From assembly GCA_033722295.1 (NCBI GenBank), contig JAWVZH010000079.1, forward strand, positions 1 through 14,086: a stretch of 14,086 nucleotides of DNA, written 5' to 3'. Both the position numbers and the translations under genes were made by a program. The notes under the pieces were generated by a model. It did no database searches. It was not told the DNA's origin and was given only the letters and a program-made list of their open reading frames with translations. This document shows positions 1 through 6,479 of this stretch, piece by piece (position 1 is the stretch's first letter; each line of letters opens with the position of its first letter). The DNA comes from JAWVZH01 sp033722295 (GTDB lineage Bacteria; Bacteroidota; Bacteroidia; Chitinophagales; Saprospiraceae).

Positions 1-158
1 ACAATCCGAAAATCAGCCTTATCCCGGAAATGTTCCTTTACTGCATCCAGTTCAGGGGAGATGCCATAACACCAGGAACACATGGGGTCTCCAAAATAAA
101 GGATCGTTGGTTTTTCCTGTGAGGATAGATAGATCGCCAGGGCAAGAAAAATGGCCAT
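1..158 (-). CDS. DsbA-family thioredoxin-fold protein, N-terminal part (continues past left edge)
   Basis: Only the first 52 codons are in the window; the rest lies beyond position 1. The minus-strand reading contains GDPMCSWCYGISPELD at residues 23-38, with the Cys-Xaa-Xaa-Cys pair at C27 and C30. This CSWCYG context is characteristic of DsbA-like (DSBA/FrnE-type) thioredoxin-fold proteins, which act as thiol oxidoreductases or related isomerases. The start is the first ATG after in-frame stops (TAG TAA lie a few codons upstream), so the N-terminus cannot extend further. Residues 1-13 (MAIFLALAIYLSS) are hydrophobic and precede the first beta strand (PTILYFGD). Many cytosolic relatives start almost directly at that strand, so this could be a short export signal, although it lacks the usual basic residues. 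Substrate and compartment are unknown. The gene lies 74 nt downstream of the helicase gene on the same strand. Confidence 0.8.
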   Translation of the reverse strand, partial: MAIFLALAIYLSSQEKPTILYFGDPMCSWCYGISPELDAVKEHFRDKADFRI

Positions 159-180
159 ATCAAAGGGCTTTTTTTACTAT

Positions 181-211
181 AAAAGGTATAAGAAAGTCCT
201 GCGTTCACAAT
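181..211 (-). promoter_or_regulatory. possible Bacteroidota-type promoter for the DsbA-like gene
   Basis: On the minus strand there is TACCTTTT (181-188), one mismatch from the Bacteroidota -7 consensus TAnnTTTG, with ATTG (208-211) about 19 nt upstream as a weak -33 element. Transcription would start roughly 15-20 nt before the ATG at 158. This is a motif match only, and read-through from the helicase gene is equally possible. Confidence 0.25.
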
Positions 212-232
212 CAATCCGCCGGACAGCTCGTG

Positions 233-1462
233 TTATCTTCTCTTTTTTCTCTTCGCGAAGTATGCACGTTTGTTCTCCTGCTTTTTCTTATTCCAATTCT
301 TCTTTTCATTTACGGTCATCGGGCGATCTGTTTGTGGATATGGGTGATCGGAAACAACATTGATCTTCTGCTCGATCAAGTTCTCAATATCCTTCAAGTA
401 ACTGATCTCTTCAGGTTCGCACAGTGATATGGCCACTCCTTCTTCCCCGGCTCGGCCGGATCGACCGATACGATGTACGTACGTTTCGGCTTCATTGGGC
501 AGATCGTAATTGATAACGTATTGCAACTTGTCAATATCAATACCTCTGGCAGCGATGTCTGTGGCCACGAGCATGTCGATCTGGCCATTTTTGAATTTGT
601 CCAGGGCTCTCTGCCTTTGATTCTGAGATTTATTTCCGTGGATAGCTGCTGATTTGATCTTCTTCTTTTTCAAGTCCCTCGTTATCCTGTCCGCGCCATG
701 TTTGGTTCTCGAGAACAACAGAGCCTGGTGCACGGGGCGGTTTTCCAGAATATGTATGAGGAGCTTGTTCTTGAGATTCTTGTTGGTAAAATAGATCTCC
801 TGGTGCAAAGTTTCAGCTGTTGTAGCTTCCGGATTGATGCGGATCACTTCCGGCGATCTCAGCAACTGTTTCGACAGTTTTTTGATCTCAGAAGGTATAG
901 TAGCTGAAAAAAGCAAGGTCTGTTTCTTCTCGGGAACAAGGCTCAATATTTTCCTTATATCCCGGATAAAGCCCATATCCAGCATCCTGTCTGCTTCATC
1001 AAGAACGAGAAGTTTGATCGTGCTCAGATCGATAAATCCCTGGTTGATCAGATCCAACAGGCGGCCCGGTGTGGCGATCAGTACATGCACACCGTTTTTC
1101 ATAGCAGCCACCTGGGCGCCTTGTTTGACACCGCCGTAAACCACTGTACTCCTCACATTGGTATGACTCCCGTATTTCTTGAAACTCTCATCCACCTGGA
1201 TGGCAAGTTCTCGTGTCGGAGCCAGTATAAGGGATCGCAAGACCGGCCGCTGGCTCATGTCCTCTATTTTCTCGATCAATTGAAGGATGGGCATGGCAAA
1301 TGCAGCGGTCTTTCCCGTTCCGGTTTGAGCACTTGCCAGTATATCTTTTCTGGCCAAAATAGATGGTATCGCTTTGAGCTGAATGGGTGTAGGTTCGGTA
1401 TAATTACTCTCTTCAACCGCACGCAATATGGGTTGTATTAACTTAAGGTCTTTAAATGTCAT
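233..1462 (-). CDS. DEAD-box ATP-dependent RNA helicase, RhlE type
   Basis: A 409-residue DEAD-box RNA helicase that would use ATP to unwind short RNA duplexes in the cytoplasm, typically in ribosome assembly or mRNA decay. All core motifs are visible: Q motif EPTPIQ (23-28), Walker A AQTGTGKT (45-52), Ia PTRELA (82-87), GG (110-111), Ib TPGR (131-134), DEAD box (155-158), SAT (186-188), motif V around ATDIAARGID (301-310), and motif VI HRIGRSGR (330-337). The C-terminus after about residue 385 is short and strongly basic (KKNWNKKKQENKR then KRKKRR), a likely RNA-binding tail. The overall pattern fits the RhlE subgroup better than DeaD/CsdA, because there is no long C-terminal domain. A candidate operator palindrome lies 63-80 nt upstream of the start. 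The gene is probably its own transcription unit, as the next gene upstream ends 110 nt away. Confidence 0.95.
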   Translation of the reverse strand: MTFKDLKLIQPILRAVEESNYTEPTPIQLKAIPSILARKDILASAQTGTGKTAAFAMPILQLIEKIEDMSQRPVLRSLILAPTRELAIQVDESFKKYGSHTNVRSTVVYGGVKQGAQVAAMKNGVHVLIATPGRLLDLINQGFIDLSTIKLLVLDEADRMLDMGFIRDIRKILSLVPEKKQTLLFSATIPSEIKKLSKQLLRSPEVIRINPEATTAETLHQEIYFTNKNLKNKLLIHILENRPVHQALLFSRTKHGADRITRDLKKKKIKSAAIHGNKSQNQRQRALDKFKNGQIDMLVATDIAARGIDIDKLQYVINYDLPNEAETYVHRIGRSGRAGEEGVAISLCEPEEISYLKDIENLIEQKINVVSDHPYPQTDRPMTVNEKKNWNKKKQENKRAYFAKRKKRR

Positions 1463-1524
1463 GTTATCTTAATGAAATGTATATAAAAGTTCGTGTAAAT
1501 GAAATTGGGGCGGGAAATGAAAGG

Positions 1525-1542
1525 TTAAAGATACATCTTTAA
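1525..1542. promoter_or_regulatory. inverted repeat upstream of helicase gene (candidate operator)
   Basis: TTAAAGAT-AC-ATCTTTAA is a perfect inverted repeat with 8-bp arms and a 2-bp spacer, in the 110-bp gap between the DUF6141-like gene and the helicase gene. A 2-nt loop is too short for a full RNA hairpin, so a dimeric DNA-binding protein site is the likelier reading. The binding factor is unknown. Confidence 0.4.
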
Positions 1543-1572
1543 TTCAGCATCCTCATTTGTTCTATTTTCCTG

Positions 1573-2058
1573 TCAATCCCTCTTTCGAGAGATCTCATCA
1601 ATAACGTCCTGCAGCTCAGAAGGTTGTTGAGTGCCTATCAATAGTTGTTTACCATTCCTGAAAACCAGTTGCAATCCCTGTTTACCTGAAATGTTATAAG
1701 CCTTGCCCTTCGGTCCTATCCTGATACCCCATCCTCCATATTCCCAGAGAGGACGGTATTTTCTGACCTCAGCAGATCGTATTTCGGACCAGGGAAAAAA
1801 CCTTGGCTTCCTGTGGATAGGGTAAAATTGAACCTCTATACCCGTTTCGTCTAAATGGGTTGTCATACGTATCATGTTCATAAAAATTATAACAAGCGGA
1901 ATGATGATCAGGCTAAACCATATTAAAGGGTCCCATTGTGAGACCATAAAGCCATTCAATGCCCTGAAAGCCATAAGTATAAAAATAGGGGCGGTCAGAA
2001 TAAGGATAACGAGAATCCAGGTTCTTGGGAATCGCTGTGTTTCTTTGAATGCGGTCAT
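1573..2058 (-). CDS. two-TM membrane protein with C-terminal PH-like region (DUF6141-like)
   Basis: A 161-residue protein of unknown function. After a short polar start (MTAFKETQRFPR) come two hydrophobic segments, about residues 13-35 and 44-62, separated by a short loop, so it should sit in the inner membrane as a hairpin. The soluble remainder (about 65-161) has alternating beta-strand character with WSEIRSAEVRKY, YGGWGIRIG, KAYNISGKQGLQLVF and KQLLIGTQQPSEL. From memory this order of motifs matches DUF6141-type membrane proteins and the bacterial PH-like fold, but the family name is recall rather than a search result. It lies 50 nt downstream of the DinB-like gene and may be co-transcribed with it. 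No catalytic residues are apparent. Confidence 0.75.
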   Translation of the reverse strand: MTAFKETQRFPRTWILVILILTAPIFILMAFRALNGFMVSQWDPLIWFSLIIIPLVIIFMNMIRMTTHLDETGIEVQFYPIHRKPRFFPWSEIRSAEVRKYRPLWEYGGWGIRIGPKGKAYNISGKQGLQLVFRNGKQLLIGTQQPSELQDVIDEISRKRD

Positions 2059-2108
2059 TATTGTTCTAAATATCTGATTTTGAATATGGCTCGGAGCAAA
2101 TATGGCGT

Positions 2109-2642
2109 CTAGTCATGTTTATGATCTGAGTTCATCAGTCTGCGTAGAGCTGAATCGTAGCCCATGAGCCTTCGCCATTCAGCCAACTGGCCGATGTGCC
2201 ATCCATGATGAAGAAAGCATTGAAAATACATGACCTGGCCAACGGTGGGCATGTAGTGGTCAAGTTTCCATTCATATGGCTCTTCGAAGTAGGCATCTTC
2301 AGCTTCATTTATCAAGTCTATCAATTCTGTTGATTTCGTCTTGATCTCTTCAATGAGTGCCTCTTTCGCAGGATACCTGGAGGCATCCTTCTCTGGCAGC
2401 GTGGGATCACCGGGACCTCTCCTTCTGAAAAGCTCATCCCATCCCGTAGGAACCACATATTTCTTACCCATGACTTTTTGTGATAAAGCCGTAGCCGTCA
2501 CCAGGTGTCCAAGTGTGAAAGCGGGATGATTCGTAAAACCATTGGGCTGAGCCGTCATTTCATTTTCTTTGACATCTTCCACGAGTTGCATGGTATAGTC
2601 AAGGTTGAGTCTGAAGCCATTGACCAGAGTAACTCTGTCCAT
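2109..2642 (-). CDS. DinB-like four-helix-bundle protein
   Basis: A 177-residue, mostly helical protein of the DinB/YfiT-like (DinB_2) superfamily. These are putative metal-dependent enzymes, some acting in bacillithiol or other thiol transfer or stress responses. Visible hallmarks are the N-terminal helix with NGFRLNLDYTMQLV (8-21), then PAFTLGHLV (40-48) carrying H46, and the C-terminal HHGWHIGQLAEWRR (145-158) carrying H145 and H149. H46, H145 and H149 match the usual three-histidine metal site. The substrate is unknown and nothing nearby suggests one. The C-terminus ends in a polar NSDHKHD tail. An imperfect -7-like TACCTTTT element occurs just upstream on the minus strand but lacks a well-spaced -33 partner. 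Confidence 0.85.
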   Translation of the reverse strand: MDRVTLVNGFRLNLDYTMQLVEDVKENEMTAQPNGFTNHPAFTLGHLVTATALSQKVMGKKYVVPTGWDELFRRRGPGDPTLPEKDASRYPAKEALIEEIKTKSTELIDLINEAEDAYFEEPYEWKLDHYMPTVGQVMYFQCFLHHGWHIGQLAEWRRLMGYDSALRRLMNSDHKHD

Positions 2643-2717
2643 AATCAGAATTTGATAATCCGTCCAAAAGGTACAGAATTCCCTCTAAGTCCATTTTTCA
2701 ATATTGATGGCGGAAAT

Positions 2718-2754
2718 AAAAAAGAGCTCCGATGACTAATCGAAGCTCTTTTTT
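2718..2754. terminator. bidirectional intrinsic terminator
   Basis: A long symmetrical hairpin. AAAAAAGAGCT (2718-2728) pairs perfectly with AGCTCTTTTTT (2744-2754); after one C/A mismatch, CGAT (2730-2733) pairs with ATCG (2739-2742) around a 5-nt loop. Either strand yields a stem followed by a U run. It lies 47 nt downstream of the RRM gene's stop, so its main job should be to end that minus-strand transcript and insulate the DinB-like gene. Confidence 0.85.
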
Positions 2755-2800
2755 AAAAGTATCGTTCTTATCGTTCAAAAGAACTATAAGAGATCTGTAT

Positions 2801-3076
2801 TTACCAGGATCTTCTGAACGATCTGTTTTCTCTTCTTCTTGGTTCTGCTTTCTTAACTACGATACTTCGACCGTCAACCTGCGAGGCATTGAGTTCCTCG
2901 ATAGCAGCTAACGCTTCTTCATCGTTCGGCATTTCAACAAATCCATAACCCTTTGAAGAACCAGTATCGCGATCAAAAATGATCTTCACAGATTCTACTT
3001 CACCAAAATTCTCAAACAAGTTCTGAAGGGTTTCTTCATTCGTTGAGTACGAAAGTTTAGCAACAAAAATATTCAT
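2801..3076 (-). CDS. single-RRM RNA-binding protein
   Basis: A 91-residue protein consisting of one RNA recognition motif plus a short arginine-rich tail. RNP2 is IFVAKL (3-8) and RNP1 is KGYGFVEM (42-49). F4, Y44 and F46 sit at the usual RNA-stacking positions. The tail (about 78-91, EPRRRENRSFRRSW) is basic and probably adds non-specific RNA affinity. Small stand-alone RRM proteins of this size are common in Bacteroidota and Cyanobacteria. They are presumed RNA chaperones or post-transcriptional regulators, often cold- or stress-linked; the specific RNA targets are unknown. It is a single-gene unit, with its own terminator downstream and a 217-bp upstream region rich in palindromes. The ATG at 3076 is the only start that keeps RNP2 intact at the very N-terminus. 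Confidence 0.95.
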   Translation of the reverse strand: MNIFVAKLSYSTNEETLQNLFENFGEVESVKIIFDRDTGSSKGYGFVEMPNDEEALAAIEELNASQVDGRSIVVKKAEPRRRENRSFRRSW

Positions 3077-3090
3077 AAAATAAAAAATTT

Positions 3091-3114
3091 GGAGAGATTC
3101 TCCTTGCCTGGCAA
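3091..3114. promoter_or_regulatory. paired inverted repeats just upstream of the RRM gene
   Basis: Two adjacent symmetrical elements lie 15-38 nt before the RRM start codon: GGAGA-GAT-TCTCC (3091-3103) directly abuts TTGCC-T-GGCAA (3104-3114). Either could be a protein-binding site. In the transcript the first could form a small 5-bp hairpin that hides a purine-rich GGAGA near the start codon. Function is inferred from position only. Confidence 0.4.
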
Positions 3115-3232
3115 CATCGCTAGAACGTGATCATAAAAATGGAAAACGGGCTAAAACTGATAGTGCTGGATCAAATGATATCTCTGAATTATTAAAAAGT
3201 CGGCATAAAGATAACGGTTTCGCTTCTAATTC

Positions 3233-3244
3233 GATGACGTCATC
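3233..3244. promoter_or_regulatory. 12-bp perfect palindrome
   Basis: GATGACGTCATC is perfectly self-complementary. It lies in the apaG-RRM intergenic region, about 157 nt upstream of the RRM start and 50 nt past the apaG stop. It is a candidate regulator site for the RRM gene. No promoter boxes could be fixed confidently in this stretch. Confidence 0.3.
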
Positions 3245-3293
3245 TTTGAAACCCACTGATTCTCTAAACTGTACAACTGAGTTTTACTTACTA

Positions 3294-3680
3294 TTAGTTC
3301 AATCGAGGTGGATAAATTAATGGGAACGTAGGTACTTCAGCATCAAAAAACTCATCTGAGATGCGGTCATGCATCTTATATGTCCCGCTCATTGTTCCAA
3401 GACTCGTATTGAGTGGGCACCAGGAAACATATTGATGAGACTCTCCCGGGGATAGCACTGGCTTTTGCCCTACAACACCTTCACCTTTGACCTCCCTGGT
3501 CGTTCCATCACTATCTTTGATCTTCCAGTGGCGTGAGAGGAGTTGTACCTCAGTATTTCTTTCGTTCATTATGGTGATCCTGTAGGCATAGCAAAATCGG
3601 CCTTTTTCGGGATTGGACTCCCCGATAAGGAATTTGGTTTCCACTGAGATCTTTATGCCGTTGGTGGTTTTAGTTTCCAT
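3294..3680 (-). CDS. apaG: ApaG-family protein
   Basis: A 128-residue protein matching the single-domain ApaG (DUF525) family, an immunoglobulin-like beta-sandwich. It was historically linked to Co2+/Mg2+ resistance and Ap4A levels in enterobacteria, but its biochemical role is unsettled. Diagnostic segments are YAYRITIMNE (31-40), LLSRHWKI (47-54) and GEGVVGQKPVLSPGE (66-80), followed by YVSWCPL and MSGTYKM. The length is typical of the family. Its start lies inside the gmk coding end (11-nt overlap), so translation is probably coupled to gmk in a yicC-gmk-apaG operon. There is no enterobacterial ksgA or apaH neighbour, so the classic pathway context is absent here. Confidence 0.93.
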   Translation of the reverse strand: METKTTNGIKISVETKFLIGESNPEKGRFCYAYRITIMNERNTEVQLLSRHWKIKDSDGTTREVKGEGVVGQKPVLSPGESHQYVSWCPLNTSLGTMSGTYKMHDRISDEFFDAEVPTFPLIYPPRLN

Positions 3681-4269
3681 TCACATCTAAATCTAAGAAG
3701 TCTTTTACTAATACTTCTGCTTCCTTTAATGCTACATCGAGCAAATCGTTGACCAACACAGTATCAAATCGACCTTCATAAGCCATTTCTTCGCGTGCAC
3801 GGATCACTCTTTTTCTAAAACTTTCAGGAGTTTCCGTTCGCCGGGCCTTCAATCGGTCGATCAGGGTCTGAAGGCTTGGCGGCTTGATGAATACAGTATA
3901 ACAATCTTCACCATAGAGGGTTTTTAAGCTGCTCGCACCCTTAACGTCAATATCGAAAACAACGACCTTATTATTATCCCAAATGCGCTGAATTTCTGAC
4001 TTTAATGTTCCATACAGTTGCCCGGCATACACCTCCTCGAACTCAGCAAAAGCATCTTCCCTTATTTTTTCTCTGAATTCATCCTCCGACAGGAAGTGAT
4101 AATGTACGCCCTCTTTTTCATGTGACCTGCGAGGTCGGGTCGTTGCTGAAACAGAGAAATCCAGGAAGTCAAAAGTCTCGAGTAAATGACGAACAATGGT
4201 CGTTTTACCCGCTCCAGACGGCGCCGTAAAGGCGATCAACTTCTGGTCATATGATCTGGATCGACTCAT
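3670..4269 (-). CDS. gmk: guanylate kinase
   Basis: A 199-residue enzyme that phosphorylates GMP (and dGMP) to GDP using ATP, an essential cytoplasmic step of purine nucleotide supply. The P-loop is TAPSGAGKTT (15-24). The usual leading glycine (GPSG or GAPSG context) is threonine here, but the core SGAGKTT is intact. The GMP-binding segment is SVSATTRPRR (39-48), followed by EKEGVHYHF (51-59) and FEEVYAGQLYGT with the conserved nucleotide-site Tyr. The C-terminal lid contains FRKRVIRAREEM. The length fits the family (about 190-210 aa). It overlaps the upstream yicC by 4 nt (ATGA) and the downstream apaG by 11 nt. The yicC-gmk pairing is conserved widely across bacteria. Confidence 0.96.
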   Translation of the reverse strand: MSRSRSYDQKLIAFTAPSGAGKTTIVRHLLETFDFLDFSVSATTRPRRSHEKEGVHYHFLSEDEFREKIREDAFAEFEEVYAGQLYGTLKSEIQRIWDNNKVVVFDIDVKGASSLKTLYGEDCYTVFIKPPSLQTLIDRLKARRTETPESFRKRVIRAREEMAYEGRFDTVLVNDLLDVALKEAEVLVKDFLDLDVNGN

Positions 4270-5141
4270 ACTGTATTTGCCAGCATTTCTTTGATCTTCT
4301 CCAACTCGTCCTTCATTTCAACCACACATCGCTGTATATCCGACGACTGTGCTTTAGCGCCCAGGGTGTTGATCTCACGACCCATCTCCTGTGAGATGAA
4401 AGCCAATTTTTTGCCTTTGACATCTTCCTGAGTATTGAGCACATCTGAGAAATACTTACAGTGCTGTGATAACCTGACCTTTTCTTCAGTAATATCGAGC
4501 TTTTCCAGATAAAAGAGGACCTCCTGTTCGTAGCGGTTTTCATCGATATGTTCTCCGCTCAGATGCTCCTGGAGTCCCCTTTGCAGTCGTTGACGGACCG
4601 TAGCCACCCGTGCTTCCTCAAAGGGCTCTATTTCTTTCAATTTGGTTTCAATGACATCGATGTGACCTTTTATTGATCTTTCCATTGCTGCGCCTTCGCG
4701 GAGTCTGAACTGATGCAATTGATCCAAAGCTTCCTGAAGACATCGCTTCAATGACTCCCATTCATCACTTGTGATCTCGGTGTCCTGTGACTGGATGACA
4801 TTCGGAAAACGCATTACAGCACTGATCAGGTCACCGCCCTCAATGGATTCAGAGGCCTTCAGGCCCTTGAGCTCGGTCAGGTATCTTCTGAAAAGGTCCT
4901 TATCTAGGTCGAATTCTTCCTCCAGGGACTGACCATCCATGCTGAAGGCCACATCCATCTTGCCTCTTTTCGCTCCCTCCATGATCAGTTTCCTGATATC
5001 AAGTTCTTTTTCACGATAGCGACCGGGCATTTTCATGCGTACATCCGGTATCTTTCCATTGAGCGATTTGATCTCGATCTTCATCTTTCTTCCCTCTAAG
5101 GAAGCTGTACCCTTCCCATACCCCGTCATGGATAGCAACAT
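4266..5141 (-). CDS. yicC: YicC/YloC-family endoribonuclease
   Basis: A 291-residue member of the YicC family. These are hexameric endoribonucleases implicated in RNA turnover; E. coli YicC promotes decay of the small RNA RyhB. The signature N-terminus MLLSMTGYGKG (1-11) and the NGKIPDVRMKMPG stretch mark the YicC-like N-terminal domain. The C-terminal DUF1732 domain ends with QEMGREINTLGAKA (about 252-265), the most conserved motif of the family, and a helical tail. The length is normal. It is the first gene of the yicC-gmk-apaG operon, with a good -7 box about 20 nt upstream of the ATG. It diverges from the HU gene. Confidence 0.93.
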   Translation of the reverse strand: MLLSMTGYGKGTASLEGRKMKIEIKSLNGKIPDVRMKMPGRYREKELDIRKLIMEGAKRGKMDVAFSMDGQSLEEEFDLDKDLFRRYLTELKGLKASESIEGGDLISAVMRFPNVIQSQDTEITSDEWESLKRCLQEALDQLHQFRLREGAAMERSIKGHIDVIETKLKEIEPFEEARVATVRQRLQRGLQEHLSGEHIDENRYEQEVLFYLEKLDITEEKVRLSQHCKYFSDVLNTQEDVKGKKLAFISQEMGREINTLGAKAQSSDIQRCVVEMKDELEKIKEMLANTV

Positions 5142-5159
5142 AGTTGATTCAAATTTTCA

Positions 5160-5167
5160 CAAATATA
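5160..5167 (-). promoter_or_regulatory. -7 promoter element of the yicC operon
   Basis: The minus strand reads TATATTTG, an exact match to the Bacteroidota sigma-A -7 consensus TAnnTTTG, ending 19 nt before the yicC ATG. That implies a very short 5' UTR. No convincing TTTG-type -33 box is found at the expected 19-21 nt spacing, so the core promoter may be weak or activator-dependent. Confidence 0.5.
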
Positions 5168-5217
5168 AATGGATTTGGCAGGTTGCCCGTTCGTGATACC
5201 GTTCAATTACAGAAACC

Positions 5218-5232
5218 TGTGACTGCATCACA
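5218..5232. promoter_or_regulatory. CRP/FNR-like inverted repeat in the divergent intergenic region
   Basis: TGTGA-CTGCA-TCACA has the half-sites of the CRP-type consensus TGTGA-N6-TCACA, but with a 5-bp instead of a 6-bp spacer. It sits about 50 nt upstream of the yicC -7 box and about 137 nt upstream of the HU start, so it could affect either promoter. The one-base spacer deviation lowers confidence. Confidence 0.3.
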
Positions 5233-5304
5233 AGATGAATGGCACCTTCGCGGGACAGGATGACGAGTCAGAATAAATAACAGGAGAATAAAAAAGAGCA
5301 AAAA

Positions 5305-5335
5305 TTTTTTCAAATCAATAAAATTGCGAAATTTG
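5305..5335 (+). promoter_or_regulatory. possible promoter of the HU-TPR-RNase block
   Basis: GAAATTTG (5328-5335) differs from TAnnTTTG by one base. A T-rich tract (5305-5310) is 19 nt upstream in place of the TTTG -33 box. It is 34 nt before the HU start codon and surrounded by AT-rich DNA, as expected of a promoter. Motif match only. Confidence 0.35.
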
Positions 5336-5368
5336 CACCTCCTCGAAAATAGGCATAACTAACTGAAA

Positions 5369-5680
5369 ATGAGAAAGGCAGACTTAGTTTCATCAATCTC
5401 CGAAAAGACCGGTGTTCCCAAGGTAGACGTACTCGTAGCTTTGGAAACTTTCTTTACTGAAGTAAAAAGTTCACTGGCCGAAGGTGAGAATGTCTATATA
5501 CGTGGATTTGGTTCTTTCGTAGTTAAGAAGAGGGCCAAGAAGATCGGAAGGCATATCAAAAAGAATGTAGCCATAGAGATTCCTGAGCACTACATTCCAT
5601 CATTCAAACCTGCCAAGATCTTTGTAGAACAAGTGAAGGACAATGTAAAAAGTCTTTCTGACGACGATGACAAGAAGTAG
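5369..5680 (+). CDS. HU/IHF-family DNA-binding protein
   Basis: A 103-residue histone-like protein that should dimerise, bend DNA and help compact the nucleoid. The HU fold is clear: N-terminal helices MRKADLVSSISEKTGV (1-16), the saddle GFGSFVVKKRAKK (46-58), the beta-arm from GRHIKKN (60-66), then IPSFKPAKIF (76-85) returning to the body. In E. coli-type HU the arm tip is Arg61-Asn62-Pro63, and Pro63 intercalates into DNA; here the equivalent positions are Arg61-His62-Ile63. The C-terminus is extended by an acidic, lysine-capped SLSDDDDKK. Genomes of this phylum usually carry several HU paralogs, so this may not be the main one. It starts the plus-strand gene block, and its last codons overlap the TPR gene. 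Confidence 0.93.
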   Translation: MRKADLVSSISEKTGVPKVDVLVALETFFTEVKSSLAEGENVYIRGFGSFVVKKRAKKIGRHIKKNVAIEIPEHYIPSFKPAKIFVEQVKDNVKSLSDDDDKK

Positions 5681-6461
5681 CGGCAGGATGTTGGCCAATG
5701 GGCCATTGATAGCGGTACTTGTATCCATTGTGGCCGTCATGTTCATATACTTCGGCCTTCCGATGAAGGACGATGACCAAAGGCAAATCGAAAAGTCGAG
5801 AGCCCTTAATTTTGAAAAGGTCAATGTCTCGTTGATGCTTCGCGAAGCCAAAGCAGAACTTGATGAAGAAACGCGTGTCTATCTGGCAGAACTTGAAGGT
5901 ACTGCCCGCGATGATGATGAATTGACAGAGAATTTGAAGACGTTGAGCCGAGAGTGGTTCAATCGCGGCGAATGGATACTTGCAGGCTATTATGCGGAAA
6001 TGGTGGCAGATGTAGACAGCAGTGCCAGCAGCTATGCCATGGCTGGCAATACCTATACAATAGGAATGCAGCGCTATCAGGACGAAGATTTGGCTGAACA
6101 TGCCAAAAGAAGAGCGATAAGGAACTATGAAAAGGCGATAAGCGTTGATTCCGAAGAGTTGGAGTATCGCATCAACCTGGCGGTTACCTACGCTGAAAGA
6201 CCTGACAAGAATAACCCGATGAAAGGTGTGATGATGCTTTTAGACCTGGAAAAGAACTTTCCCGGGGATAATCGTGTTCAGAACACACTGGCTTACTACG
6301 GCCTTCAAACAGGGCAGATAGAAAAGGCACGCCAGAGATTGACAGAGGTTCTCCAACGGGATCCGGATGACCAGCGAGCCAATTGCCTTATGGCAAGGCT
6401 GATGAAGCAAAATGGTGAAGCAGGTTATGAGGAGTATGAAAAGAAATGTAATAAGAATTAA
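5667..6461 (+). CDS. membrane-anchored TPR-repeat protein
   Basis: A 264-residue protein. After a short basic start (MTRSSGRM) comes one membrane segment, about residues 10-30 (NGPLIAVLVSIVAVMFIYFG), which should anchor it in the inner membrane with the rest outside the cytoplasm. Residues about 70-260 are helical, with tetratricopeptide-like units: AGYYAEMVADVDSSASSYAM, a unit ending YEKAISVDSEELEYRINLAV, and NTLAYYGLQTGQIEKARQRL followed by LQRDPDDQRAN. TPR domains bind protein partners; which partner is unknown. The first ATG lies inside the HU coding end (14-nt overlap). An alternative ATG at 5688 would shorten the protein by 7 residues and keep the membrane segment. It is followed 18 nt later by the 30-aa basic ORF. 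Confidence 0.85.
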   Translation: MTRSSGRMLANGPLIAVLVSIVAVMFIYFGLPMKDDDQRQIEKSRALNFEKVNVSLMLREAKAELDEETRVYLAELEGTARDDDELTENLKTLSREWFNRGEWILAGYYAEMVADVDSSASSYAMAGNTYTIGMQRYQDEDLAEHAKRRAIRNYEKAISVDSEELEYRINLAVTYAERPDKNNPMKGVMMLLDLEKNFPGDNRVQNTLAYYGLQTGQIEKARQRLTEVLQRDPDDQRANCLMARLMKQNGEAGYEEYEKKCNKN

Positions 6462-6479
6462 GAATTTAAACCAAGATAT

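Noticed and set aside
5142..5368. Possible replication origin at the point where gene orientation switches
   Set aside because: I see no DnaA-box cluster (TTATNCACA-like), no dnaA, dnaN or gyrase neighbours, and the region is only 227 bp. Ordinary divergent promoters explain it.
5604..6101. 165-codon minus-strand open frame opposite the HU and TPR genes
   Set aside because: It crosses two well-supported plus-strand genes and has no domain signature or start context of its own.
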